Below are positions 24,641 to 35,885 of a stretch of 64,000 nt of DNA, piece after piece. The DNA is taken from the NCBI GenBank assembly GCA_946699065.1, contig CAMPDV010000209.1, positions 310,001-374,000 of the forward strand, read 5' to 3'. A model generated the notes under the pieces. It was not told the DNA's origin, did not search any database, and saw only the letters and a program-made list of their open reading frames with translations. Each line of letters begins with the position of its first letter. Position 1 is the first letter of the stretch. The position numbers and the translations under genes were made by a program. The DNA is from Loxodes magnus (Eukaryota > Ciliophora > Karyorelictea > Loxodida > Loxodidae).

Positions 24641-24995
24641 AATAGTATTTAAATTGAAATAGGGAAGAGTAATTCTCACACCAAGATACCTAAATATCTT
24701 GGAGCAAGTAAGAAGAACATTGTATAGAGACCCCTTCAAGAGATTAGGTAAATGGCAAAATAGGATTCTAACTGCTAACATCGGATTAGCGAATGTTAAA
24801 GGTGCTTAGAACATTTAAGTCTCATTGAGTGGCATTTCAATCCATGCCCAATGGAGATAAGAACAACTCAAGGGATGCTTATTCGTTTGATTTTCCAGAA
24901 GTATTTTAAAAAACTAAAATTTAAAATTTAAAGAACTATGTGCCATTAAAACGCTACGCGCTCTATATAATTAAATTTTTGTATATAACTAAAAA
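24640..24995 (+). mobile_element. Hairpin-tailed retroposon fragment
   Basis: A short coding-like stretch (LTPRYLNILEQVRRTLYRDP, then FKRLGKWQNRILTANIGLAN) is followed by the family's 3' end: AAAGAACTATGTGCCATTAA then ACGCTACGCGCTCTATATAA at 24930-24970. That end is the same as the tails at 28140, 29780, 35840, 47570, 54790 and 55150. Confidence 0.6.
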
Positions 24996-25354
24996 TAATA
25001 ATCTACTATGATGTTGACTATAATATATAATTATACCAACAATAATTTAATAAAAAATCTTAAATTAAATATACTAACATTAACTAAGTAAAGAAACATT
25101 AGTACATGTAAATATTATTTATTTTTTAATTTCATTAAATTATCTGAAATTTATTTATTCTACCTTTTAAATAAAAATTATAAATAGTAATAAACTAACT
25201 TTTATAGAAGTTAAATCGATAATATAATATAGCAAACTAAAAATAAATATTTAACTTTTTTCTTTTTAAATAGTATTAATATAGATATGCTATTAAGAAA
25301 TCTAGGTAAATTTCTACTTTAAATGGATGAATCTACCTAATAAGTATAGATAAT

Positions 25355-26323
25355 ATGAAAAACTAAATAGATAAATTATTAAAAGCAAAAATAAAACGTA
25401 AAATCATATAAACTAAGGAAATCTTTATGGAAATATAGAACAAGAGCTCTTAGAATATAATTAAAACATAATAAATTAAATATTTTTGCAAAAAAGACTA
25501 TATGACTCAAATTGATAGAATAATAAAATCTACATGAAGCAGAATAAAATAAGCATGAAAATAAATATATTATTTCTAAAACTTAATGAAAAATAGACAA
25601 GTAAATCTAAATTTAATGAGACAAGAAGAAATACTATCAAATATCTAATACGAATTAAAATTACAAAGATAAAGGATAGAAAAACTAGAAGACAAGCTAG
25701 AAAAATTGATTGAATAACCAGACCTATAATTCCCCTCTATAGAAGAATCACTAAGTAAAATCTAATCGTAAATAGTAATTAAATTGGAATAAATTGATAA
25801 ATAATTTAACGAAGTCCCTCAAATATTCCATTTTCATTTTTCTTAATTTGAATATCAAATAAAGTAACTTTAAGAAAAATAAGAATAATAACAAGTAATA
25901 ATCTAAAAATAATTTGATTAGTAACCAAGTATCTCAATGAAAATCGAATCGGAATTATAATAATAAGAAACGAAGTAGATTAAATTCTATTGGAGAAAAA
26001 TAAGGTGCTACATATGTGAAAGGAACCACTGCTGGAGAAATTGTTGAAAGAAACCAGAAAAAGAAAGAAATAATAAGAAGAAAATCTTAGAAGAACTATT
26101 TCGTTTTTGACCAACAAGGACAGGATAAATTTACAGAAAGAAATTCTACAACTCAAAAGCTAACGACTTTAATAACGGGAGAAGGAACCTAAAGGACAAT
26201 TGGATTTCGGGAAGGAGACAAGGATGGCGGAATAGTGAAGTCCTACGACACCTTTAGTTTAGGAGAGAGCAGGAGAAAATGGAAGATATCTTTAAAGCTC
26301 TTCCTAAGAACTATAAACTTTAA
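25355..26323 (+). mobile_element. ORF1-type retroposon E3: coiled coil and zinc knuckle in one unbroken frame
   Basis: About 322 codons in one frame from ATG 25355 (MKNQIDKLLKAKIKRK). Residues about 75-170 form a coiled coil (LMRQEEILSNIQYELKLQRQ; IEKLEDKLEKLIEQ), then a Gln-rich linker. A knuckle, CYICERNHCWRNC, sits near 26013-26050; spacing is CX2CX3HX4C, one residue short of the usual, and its second Trp is TGA. Then ILEELFRFWPTRTGQIYRKK, equivalent to the GRIYRRK motif of sister elements. The end near 26323 is provisional, since no TGA stop is evident. No reverse transcriptase is linked. Among the copies here this one has the best-preserved ORF. A domesticated host gene is the alternative. 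Confidence 0.6.
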
Positions 26324-26512
26324 TTTTTTTTAACATAGATATCTATTCTATCTATTATTTAATTATTATATATCTTATGTTATCTTATAATCGAGTTTAT
26401 AACGTAATTTTGCTTTAAATATTCTAAGTTATCTATATTAAACTTTATGCAACAATCACAACATTTTCTTTTCAAACTCCCACAAAGAAAAGTTGACAAA
26501 ATAAATAAAAAA

Positions 26513-27370
26513 ATGGATCTTTAATTGAAGTAAAAAGAAAAGTCTAAAAAATGAATCTAAATATCTCTTAATTAGATAGAAGCTTTGGATTAATATAAAA
26601 CAATATAGCTATTTAATTTAAAAGTATTTAGCTAAACAAACTGGGTATTTAAACATTTTTAAAGAGATTATATAATTAAAGACTATATAGTGTTAGCACT
26701 ACTTTATTCACTTCTTTTGATTGCTTCATTTTATTTAATTCTAGTTTATTCATTCAAATTACTTTATACAAGCTATCTAGCTTAACTATTTGCTAATAAA
26801 TAAAGTTTAGAAAGTGCTAATGTAATGTTTTAAAGATTTTTTATCATTAAAAGAGCAAAAATATCTCCAAAGGCTTATCAAGAAATTAAATGTAAAATGA
26901 TAAAGTTTTCTTCCAAACAGCTAATTAAATAGAAAAAAGTAAATGAAACTCCTAAAGTTTATAATTTATTAATTATGATAAATAGAACAATCTCAATCAT
27001 AGACTTCGAGTTATAATCTTTATATTAGGATTCCTCTACTTTTAGCTAAATATGAAATACTTCCAAATCTATGTTATTATCCTTAATTTAATTAGCGATG
27101 CTAAAAGTGTACACTTAATGCTTAAATTTTAAGTGACTCTAAAACACTAACTAAACTTTAAATGACCAATTTAAATGACAGTTAACACTTGTAATGGAGA
27201 GATTGCATATTAAGTAGTTGGAAAATATTGTGGAATAGCTTTTACATAGCCAAAAGAATTAAAAAATGGAAATTGTATGTATCTGTAAGTCTTTTTCGAG
27301 AAAATGAAGTATAGCAATAGTTAAGCAGACGATAAAGCCAAATGTTATGCGATAAAACAAAGTGTTATGA
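26513..27370 (+). CDS. Hypothetical single-pass membrane protein
   Basis: 285 codons in one frame from ATG 26513 (MDLQLKQKEKSKKW) to TGA at 27368. Residues about 62-88 are a strong transmembrane helix (YIVLALLYSLLLIASFYLIL), preceded by a Gln/Lys-rich N-terminal segment and followed by a mixed helical region (NVMFQRFFIIKRAKISPKAY; VNETPKVYNLLIMINRTISI). Several internal TGAs are read as Trp. No family recognised. It lies 190 bp after retroposon E3 in the same frame, but nothing links the two. Confidence 0.55.
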
Positions 27371-27544
27371 AAACTTAAAAAATAAATAATAGTTATGGAC
27401 AACTACTTACAATAAATATAAAGTAAGTTTATTAAACATTTAAGAACAACAATATAAATTAATGCTTACATTGTTTTATTAATGGAGATATTATTGCTTA
27501 TATTTTTATTTAATATATAAGTTTGTTCCAATTATATTATTTTT

Positions 27545-27885
27545 TTAATTAAAAAATATAGAGCATGTAGTATCTCAATGATGTGCAACTTTTTTTATTA
27601 AGTATTTTTAAGTTTAAAAAAGTTTCTTCCTTGAAATCTTCCTCGTTTTTATCATTCCTTGCTAATTTTGTATTTTATAGAATCGTGATTGGAATTCTAC
27701 CCTATGAGATCTTAAAATTTAAGTATAACTAAACCTTCTTTAGCTCGATACCTAAAACTCTGAATTCTCTCTTGGTTTCTACCAATTATCTTGTCCAGTT
27801 TTTCACAAATGGGGTAATTCCATGTACCAGAGATTAAGGTGATACTCAGTTAGCTAATATTTATTTCTTTAAGCCATTATTTTTT
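27545..27885 (-). mobile_element. Hairpin-tailed ORF1-type retroposon fragment
   Basis: Minus-strand fragment encoding LVHGITPFVKNWTRQLVETK, then FRVLGIELKKVQ and a degenerate GRI motif (KISQGRIPITILQ). It ends in the family 3' hairpin (TGCACATCATTGAGATACTA then CATGCTCTATA, 27557-27595) and an A/T tail. Confidence 0.6.
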
Positions 27886-28119
27886 AAATATTGATTAATT
27901 TAACACCTAAGCCCTATTTACTAAATACTAAAATTTAATATCTTATTAATTGATAAAGATATACAAAAGCATATTCTAAAAAAAGCTAATTAGCTTTAAT
28001 ATCCTTTAATATAAAATGCTAAACAATATAAGATTTTTATACTTAGTAGCAATCATAAACATAAATATATAAGTATTTAATACAAAAAATTAATAGCCTT
28101 TGAAACTTTATAAATAATA
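27886..28119. other. AT-rich spacer
   Basis: Nothing recognised. Confidence 0.4.
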
Positions 28120-28520
28120 ATAATAAATAAAAAGGATTATAGAGCATAGCACCTCATTGGCGCGTAGCTCTTTCAATATTAATATTTAATATTTAGAAAA
28201 ATGTTTTCAAGTTTCTTGTTAAAATTCTAGAAGTCCAATGAGTCATGTCAGTTTATCCAAATGGGGAATCTTATTATTAAAAATTATTCTTAAATCTTGA
28301 GTCAAATGCTTCAGTCTTCTTGAATAAGGTCCAAATAAGAATTAGTTATTAAGTCATTAAGCCCTGTCAGTCAAACTTTCATACTACTAGAGAAAACCCT
28401 CGAGGTAAGTTAGGCATATCTCAAGGAGTTTATCCATCTTTCCATCTAGGGCGAGATTACTCACAATGCAGTATAAACTGCACCAGATTACCTACTATTT
28501 GATCTGACGCGGCTACATAT
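28120..28520 (-). mobile_element. Family H1 retroposon, full-length copy
   Basis: Complete minus-strand copy: the (TAA)/(TAAA) tail at 28112-28130, hairpin head GAGCATAGCACCTCATTGGC, AATATTAATATTTAATATTT, then the conserved block ending GACGCGGCTACATATATA. It lies just downstream (3') of the WD40 gene. Confidence 0.85.
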
Positions 28521-28599
28521 ATATAATAATATTGACTAATATAAAATATGTAACTTAGATTTATCTAATTTTAATCATAAATTCTTAAATCGTAAAAAT

Positions 28600-29602
28600 T
28601 TAAATTGTCTTAATAAGCTATTTATCTTCTCTTAGCTTGCAACCCTCCTCTTCTTACAGTCTTGTCCTATGCTCTCGATACTAACAATTTATTTTCCTTA
28701 CTCAATACTATAGAAAATATTTTATCTATATGCCCTTAAAGAGTCTAGATACATTCTCCCGTATTAAAGTTCCATATCTTGATTAAATGGTCGTAAGAGC
28801 CAGAAAATATAACACTTGAATCAGTACTAATTTGAATACTTGACACAATATCTGAATGACCATAGAGAGTACGAATACATTATCCAGTAGAGAAGTTCCA
28901 TACTTTAATTGAACGGTCAAACGAACATAAAATTTTATATTTATTATCCAAAGTCAAAATTACCTAATAAATTGAGCCTGAATGTCTTATAAAAGTTCGA
29001 ATAAGCTAACCAGTTGAGAAAGACCAGATCTTTATCAGTTTATCAGGAATTGCTGAACCAGATACAATTCATTCCTGGTCACTTGTTATTGCTACGGAGT
29101 TAACTCGATATGCCTGTCCAGCTAAAGTTCGAATACATTGACTAGACAAAAAATCCCAAAATGATTTTTCGAAATTTCATATTTTTATCGTTTTATCTCG
29201 ACTTCCTGATACAATTCATTTCTGGTCTCTTGTTACTGCTACCGATAAAACTCAATTCTTATGTTTAGTCAAAGTTCTCGTACAGCTTCCAGTCTGAAAA
29301 TCCCAAATTTTTATCTTTTTATCTTATTATGCTGATACAATTAATTTCTGATCACTTGTTATTGTTAACAAGTTAACTGAACTCTTATTTCCAGTCAAAG
29401 TTCTCGTGTAACTTCCATTCTGTAAATCCCAGATCTTTATATTTTAATTGTAACTTCCCGATTCAATTCATTTCTGATCATTTGTTATTGCTACTGAGTT
29501 AACTGTTCGCTAATGTCCAGTCAAAACTTAGTCTACAATATTAAAAAATAAATACCTTGTGCTTAGTCGAAGTTGATTTTATTAACAAGTTTTTAGAAGC
29601 AT
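28600..29602 (-). CDS. WD40-repeat beta-propeller protein
   Basis: About 330 residues from ATG 29602 (MLLKTCQQNQLRLSTRYLFF). Seven to eight WD40 blades follow, e.g. LTGHQRTVNSVAITNDQKWI, IVSGSRDKTIKIWNF, GQLIRTFIRHSGSIYQVILT, VIFSGSYDHLIKIWNFNTGE. Trp is TGA in several blades and TGG in others. The last blade reads KTVRRGG where the paralog at 12640-13017 has TVRKWKVAS, as if one base were lost near 28640, so the C-terminus may be altered; the exact stop is not clear. WD40 propellers are binding scaffolds; no specific partner can be named. DNA-level similarity to the WD40 half of the kinase gene at 32720-35191 is high (GTAGCAATAACAAGTGACCA recurs in both). Confidence 0.85.
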
Positions 29603-29754
29603 AAGTTTGGTAAGATTTCATATTTAAAAATAAGAAGAGGTATCCTGCCTAGGTTATCGTTTCTTTGTCTTAAGATTTTTCGTAAAAAATCATTTTAGTA
29701 AAGTGTATTTCTTTTTATTCCATTTTTTATGACTTACCTTAATAATTTATAAAA

Positions 29755-30115
29755 TAATAAATAAATAAATTTGATTATAGAGCGAGTAACACTCTCGTTG
29801 GTGCGCAGCTCTTTAAAAAAAAATGTTTCATACTGACAAGAATGTTTCTTACTGAAAAAATTATCAGATACTGGTAGATTTTGTTCAATACTGGTATAAT
29901 TATTCAGTATTGATAAAAATGTTCAATACTGATATAATTTAAGAATACTCGTAATCTTTAATACTTGTTGGAGGTCCAAGGACATGGCAGGATTGTGTCT
30001 CATTGCATCACCAAAGCAGAGGACGACATGTGTCAACTATGAGTACTTAACTTCCCCAACCTCTGATAAAGATAACCTTGTTGTTCACCTTCGAACAACC
30101 ATGGCGGTTTTAAAA
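29755..30115 (-). mobile_element. Family H2 retroposon, full-length copy
   Basis: Minus-strand copy of a roughly 350-bp element: TAAA-type tail, 3' hairpin (GAGCGAGTAACACTCTCGTT then GGTGCGCAGCTC, 29779-29813), six units of an imperfect 20-bp repeat around CAGTATTGAACATTTTTATC, and the 5' block GAACAACAAGGTTATCTTTA...AACCGCCATGG (30000-30115). Nearly identical to the inverted copy at 35529-35885. Confidence 0.85.
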
Positions 30116-30780
30116 AAAATATATATATAATAAAGTAACTCATTTTAAGAAAATAATCTTTAGACTTAATTTAAATACAATTAAATACTTAAATTATTTA
30201 TTACAACCATAAATACTCTACTACTACTATATTTATTTCAATTCTATTTTTGTCTTAAACCTAGGAAGTTATAAATTGATTTTAAATAGTCCAGCTTAAA
30301 GCATTTATTTCTTTATAAACCCTTTTTAAATCTAAACAAAGCAATAAATTATAACTACTTTGAAAGCTTCTTTTATTAATTTTTGTTTTCACTTATATTA
30401 GATCAAACAAACAATTTTTTTAAACCTTTACTATTTTTTAAAATCAGGATAAAGGTAGTTTCTTAGTAACTAGTTTAGATTATAAAAATAATATATAAAT
30501 AAAAAGCATCAAATTATTTAATGTTCAGTATTTAGCTTTTTAATTATATAATCATTTAATTATCTCATTTCTTTTTACTATTTCATTCACCTTTTTAGTA
30601 GAACAGTTTCCTCTTAAAATATTTTAAAGGAAATTTATTAATTATATTTAATGCTTATTCTAAGTAAAATTGGTTATATCTATTTAAAAAAAATTACAAA
30701 AGTTGTAAAAAGTAAGTAGTTAAGGAATTAAACAGAACTTGTTTGCATTATTACTAATTGTAGTTTCAAAAATTACTTAA
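30116..30780. other. AT-rich spacer
   Basis: No gene recognised; low complexity. Confidence 0.45.
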
Positions 30781-30784
30781 GAAA

Positions 30785-31412
30785 AGTATAGGAATATATT
30801 CGATTGAAAGATGAGATGTTTATACAAGAACATTGGAATAATAAAAAAAAGTAAAATTAGTAATATAGAAGACTATCTATTTTCATAATAATGCTTAAGC
30901 AATAGAAAGAATGTAAGATATGCAAAAATACAATGGTATAGAAGTTATAAATGCAATTTTTATATACGGTCCTACTAATTACATAAGGTTTAACAAACAT
31001 CGAAAATGGGAAATATCCTTTCTTTTTAGATTACGTGCTAGTTTTAGAGGAGTTGCTTAAGAACTTTATGTAGGCACCTAATTGATTCTGGAAACTGTAG
31101 ATTTTGCAATAGTTGAGTGGAAGATATAAATCACATAATAAACATAGGTAATGGGTACTAAGAAGAAAGATAACCATTTATAAAAAATTTAGAGAGCCTC
31201 AGCCTTAGCAAGATGGAGGATAAATCTACCTCCTAAATCTTGGATTGGAGAAATATTCTTTGGTAGTCATATCTATCAGGGTTGCAAATAATTTGATATT
31301 CTCCTTGCTTACTTACAAAATATAGATATTATCTAATAACTATATATAATTTACAAAGGCTATGATTATCTTCTTAACTCTAAAAGCAAATAAGTTATTT
31401 AAGTGGTACACG
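30785..31412 (+). mobile_element. LINE C-terminal fragment (copy D)
   Basis: Plus-strand reading contains CLRTLCRHLIDSGNCRFCNS then WVEDINHIINIGNGYQEE. The CX2C...EDINHI arrangement is the C-terminal zinc finger typical of LINE ORF2 proteins (compare CMCEEYETFEHIFKC in copy A), here with the last Cys absent. The flanks read LPPKSWIGEI-like only in other frames. It differs in sequence from copy A, so it may represent a second LINE lineage. Confidence 0.5.
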
Positions 31413-31416
31413 AAGA

Positions 31417-31732
31417 TAATTTTTTAATAATTTAATTTAATTTCAACTAAAAAAGTTTTTGAACCGGAAACTCCTTTCCGATTACACGACCCGACGCTCT
31501 CTTTTTATGGAATATATCCTGTTGTGGGCACAGCTGCTAGCTCCATGCTATGAGCAGCTAGGCTTCCCAAGAGCGGATAACCTCAAAGACAGCCTTCAGA
31601 AAGTGACTCTGACCAGGAACTTTCTCAGCGGTAGGAAAGGAACTTGTTGCTATCCATAAAACAAGAAAGTTTAGTCACGAAGATCATTCTCAGCTCCCAC
31701 CATCTTTTCAATTATTTAATTTTTTAATAATT
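31417..31732 (-). mobile_element. SINE S1, copy 2, with 16-bp target-site duplications
   Basis: Minus-strand copy. The identical 16-mers TAATTTTTTAATAATT flank it at 31417-31432 and 31717-31732. The 3' tail reads AAAAACTTTTTTAGTT on the element strand and the head is AATTGAAAAGATGGTGGGAG. It is roughly 90% identical by eye to copies 1 and 3. Confidence 0.9.
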
Positions 31733-32173
31733 AAAAACTAATTTTTTTAATAGACATTTTATCAAATTAGTGCCTCAAAATCTTTTATACTGAGATTTTG
31801 TTGCCCCTGTCTATATCTTTCCAAAAAGATTATAAATTTTCCTTTAATAAACAATGAAGAATATTTAAGAGATTAAATTATCAAATTTAGATACCATTCC
31901 ATTATTTTAATATTTTCGTTAGTCTTTAAATAGTATAATGCAAAAATAATAAAATTAAAATGGTAATAATCTAAAATAATTTATTATATATGATATCTAA
32001 AATTAATTTAGATATAATAAATTATATTTAATAATATAACTTTATAGAGAAGCTTATACCTCTTAATAATTTTAGATAAAATATTTACTTAATTATTATC
32101 TTATTGATTTTTACATAAGATATCAACTAATTTTTTTCTTAGTTTTCTTAATTATATATTATAATACAATATT

Positions 32174-32490
32174 TTTATATAATTAAAAAAGATGGTGGGA
32201 ACTGAGATTTACCTCCTGAACTAAACTTTCTGGTTTTATGGATAGGAACCAGTTCCTTTTCTGTCGCTGAGAAAGTCCCTGGTCAGAGTTTTTTTTGAAG
32301 GGAACGCTGCCTAAGAGACTATTTGCTCTTGATAGGGGCTTGGAAGCCTAGCTGCTCATAGCGATGGAGCTCCCAGGCTGCTGTGTCTGCAACACAACAG
32401 GATATTCCCGTTATTCCTTAAAAAGAAAGTGTCGGGTCGAACTGGAAAGAATTTTCCAGTCCCCAAAACTCTTTTAGTTAAAATGGATTA
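32174..32490 (+). mobile_element. SINE S1, copy 3
   Basis: Plus-strand copy starting TAATTAAAAAAGATGGTGGG and ending CCAAAACTCTTTTAGTT, which is even closer to the LINE tail AAAAAACTCTTTTAGTTT than copies 1 and 2. No target-site duplication is recognisable. Confidence 0.85.
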
Positions 32491-32719
32491 ATAAATATAG
32501 CTTATCTAAACAATCTTATTTTACAAAATCTTATGATTTTTGGATTATATTGTGAAAATAATGGAACTAATAAATTAAAAGTTAAAGCTTATTTAATTAG
32601 TAATATAGTATAATAATGTAAAATAAATATATAAATAAGTAACTCTTATAAACATCTAATATTCCTAATTATTTCTGATAATTAATAGTATTTAAAGTGT
32701 TTAATTGTAATACTTATTA

Positions 32720-35191
32720 ATGGAACTTAGTATTGATCAAGATTTCGTTATAGATATTTAGAATTTTTAAAAGGTGTCTGTTATTGATAGTGGAAATTAC
32801 GGTACTGTATATAAAGGAAAATGACAAGGAAGTACTGATGTGGCTATAAAGGAATTGAACAATTAAAATGTAACAAATGAGGCAGTTAAAGAGTTTCAAA
32901 AAGAGTTCTAAATTCTAAAAAAGCTTCTACATCCAAATGTAATTTTGCTATATGGTTACTGTCCTTCTCCAATGAGTTTTATTATGGAGTTGATGTAATA
33001 ATCATTGTATAACTTTTTGCATAGCAGTGAAGAGATATAATGGAAATTAAGATATAAAATAAGCTTATAGATAGTATAGGGATTATAGTATATTCATGAT
33101 TAGAATATAATTCATAGAGACTTAAAAAGCAAAAATATACTATTAAATGCTAATTATCATGCCAAAATTACTGATTTTGGTTTATCAAGAATAAAAACAG
33201 AATCTAAATCGTTAAGTTCAGTTTAATAAGTGGGAACTACGCGTTGAATGGCTCCAGAATTATTAGTACTCAAACCTAAATACAGCATATAATCAGATAT
33301 ATACGCTTTGGGCATGGTATTTTGGGAAATAGCAGCAAGGGATATTCCTTTCAAAACTACAAACGAATAATTTCTTATAAACTATGTTTTGAGTGGTGGA
33401 AGAGAGTAAATACCGTAAGAGTGTCCAGAATAGTATGCCTAAATAATACGAGGATGTTGTTGATAGATATCTTAAAATAGGTTAAATATAGAGTCTATAA
33501 AATAAAAGTTAATCTATTTACTTGAAATAACATAAATCGAAGTAAATCCTGTCAGTAATCCTGAAATCATATAATTTATGAACATAAGTAGTTAAGAAAT
33601 ACGATAATTTTTATTATAGTTTAGGGAATAAAAGATAATTATTGAGTAGATAAAATCAAGCATACTTAATAAAAAAGATTTAGTAGAATAAACTGACATC
33701 TTATAATAGATAGAGGCTATAAAAAACAAGTAAATTGAGTAAAAATTATTAGAAGTAATATAAGTGTCGAAATGGAGTGATGAAATCATATAGGCCTCGG
33801 GAAATGCAATAAAAATATTGAATTAATTAGACTACAAGTTTATAAACTTAGATATGAGAGGAGTAAGAATAAAAGGAGTTGAATTAAATGATTCATATTT
33901 CGAGAATTGTGATTTCAGTAATTCAATTTTAAATGATATTAATATAATTAACTCAGAAATCCTAAAATGCAATTTTGACAAGGCGAATATAAAAAATATT
34001 TAACTAGAAAAAAATATGTCTTTGACTGGACATACGCATGCAGTCTTCTCAGTAGCAATGACAAGTGACCAGAAATGAATTGTATCGGGAAGTTTAGATT
34101 ATACGATAAAGATCTGGAATTTCAAGAATCATACCCTTACGAGAATTTTAACTGGACATACGAATTGAGTTGACACAGTAGCAATAACAAGTGACCAGAA
34201 GTGAATTATATCGGGAAGTGGAGATGCAACGATAAAGATCTGAGATTTCGAAACTGGAAGTTGTACGAGAACTTTGACTGGACATAAGAATACAGTTTTC
34301 TCGGTAGCAATAACAAGTAATCAGAAATGCATTGTATCGGGAAGTTGAGATGCAAAAATAAAGATCTGGGAGTTCCAGACTGGAAACTGTATGAGAACTT
34401 TGACTGGACATACAGATTACGTTAACTCGGTAGCAATAACAAGTGACCAGTAATGAGTTATATCAGGAAGTCGAGATTAAACGATAAAGATCTGGGATTT
34501 CCAGAATTTTACTCTTATGAGAACTTTGACTGGACATAATAGTTCAGTTAACTCGGTAGTAATAACAAATGACCATAAATGAATTATATCTGGCTCAGCA
34601 TATCCTGATACAACTATAAAGATCTGAGATTTCCAAACTGGAACCTGCACGAGAACTTTGAAAGGACATACGTATGCAGTTAACACGGTAGCAATTACAA
34701 GTGACCAAAAATGAATTGTATCTGGATCAGATTATCCTGATGCAACGATAAAGATCTGAAATTTCCTTAATTCTACCCCTACAAGAACTATGACTGGACA
34801 TATGGGTTCAGTTAACTCGGTAGCAATAACAAGTGACCATAAATGAATTGTATCGGGAAGTTACGATTAAACAATAAGAAAATGGAATATCAGGAAAATA
34901 TTAGATTTGGCATAGAAAGAGTAAGAGGAGAAGGTAAGTAAAAATTTAATAAATTAATAAAGATATTTGAGTGAAAGAATTAATATAGTATAAAGGAAAA
35001 TAATTTTAATTAGATAAAAGCAGGAGAAGAGGACAAGAAGATGTTAGAAAGCATTTGCGTGTTATTTTGAGAATTCTTAAGACTAAATAAACTTAAAATT
35101 TATTTTAATTAAAAAAAATAAAAATTAAAAGATGTTAATAAAGACAATTATTAATTTGAAGAATCATAAAATTATTAAATAACATTAATGA
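32720..35191 (+). CDS. TKL-type protein kinase fused to pentapeptide-like and WD40 repeats
   Basis: 823 codons in one intronless frame from ATG 32720 (MELSIDQDFVIDIQNF) to TGA 35189. Kinase at residues 18-290: glycine loop IDSGNYGTVYKG (first Gly is Asp), VAIK Lys, IIHRDLKSKNILLN, ITDFGLSR and GTTRWMAPELL, whose conserved Trp is TGA; the APE motif is TKL-like (Raf/MLK-like). Residues 290-370 are helical, about 375-430 are pentapeptide-like (LDMRGVRIKG, SYFENCDFSNSILNDIN). From about 433 to 725 there are seven WD40 blades in 120-132-bp near-identical DNA units (LTGHTNWVDTVAITSDQKWI; SGSGDATIKIWDFETGSC), with Trp in blades written as both TGA and TGG. A basic tail follows. Catalytic residues are present, so activity is expected; the propeller probably selects substrates or location. 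The last 90 codons are low-complexity, so the true end could be earlier. Confidence 0.9.
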
Positions 35192-35528
35192 TTGTGTTAA
35201 TTTAAGCATATAAGATAATTCAAGGAATTTAAGATGTTCTAATAAAAAAGCAGGAGGAGAGAAGAAAAGGCTATATAAGATTGTTATTTTATATTTTATG
35301 AGTATGCATGAAAATGATTTTAAGATTTTAAACTTACGAAATTATTAAATCAAATTTAAAAATAGTTTAAGTACTCTATTACCTAATTTTAGTAAAGAAT
35401 TTTCAAATATTAGTAAGTTAATTAGAAATTGAAGAATTTAGATATTTTAAGAATTTTATTTAATTATAAAGGTTTTGGAGTTTTAAAAATCCGAAATTAA
35501 ATTTAATTATTATATATATTATTTTTTA

Positions 35529-35885
35529 AAACCGCCATAGTTGTTCGAAGGTGAACAACAAGGTTATCTTCATCAGAGGTTGGGGAAGTTAAGTATCCAT
35601 AATCGACTTTATTTCTTCCTCTGCTTTGGTGATGCAATGAGACACAATCCTGCCATGTCCTTGGACCTCCAACAAGTATTAAAGATTACGAGTATTCTTA
35701 AATTATATCAGTATTGAACATTTTTATCAATACTGAATTATTATACCAGTATTGAACAAGGTCTACCAGTATCTGATAATTTTATCAGTAACAAACATTC
35801 TTGTCAGTATGAAACATTTTTTTTTAAAGAGCTGCGCACCAATGAGAGTGCTACTCGCTCTATAATCAAATTTATTTATTTATTT
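35529..35885 (+). mobile_element. Family H2 retroposon, full-length copy (inverted relative to 29755-30115)
   Basis: Plus-strand copy: ACCGCCATAGTTGTTCGAAG at the 5' end, TTGGGGAAGTTAAGTA, GATGCAATGAGACACAATCC, the 20-bp tandem array (35706-35820), the 3' hairpin GAGCTGCGCACCAATGAGAG then TGCTACTCGCTC, and the (TTTA)n tail to 35885. It follows the kinase gene. Confidence 0.85.
35706..35820 (+). repeat. Imperfect 20-bp tandem array inside H2
   Basis: Six consecutive units on the pattern TATCAGTATTGAACATTTTT (ATCAGTATTGAACATTTT, ATCAATACTGAATTATTA, ACCAGTATTGAACAAGGT, and so on). The same array is present in the other two H2 copies, so it belongs to the element. Confidence 0.75.

Noticed and set aside
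29779-29813. Hairpin heads (GAGCGCGTAGCACC...) as tRNA-like A boxes at a 5' end
   Set aside because: They sit beside the microsatellite tails and downstream of ORFs, so they are 3' ends; no B box accompanies them.
34148-34686. Minus-strand open frames of 69 and 87 codons
   Set aside because: They are the mirror of the repeated WD40 units of the plus-strand kinase gene.
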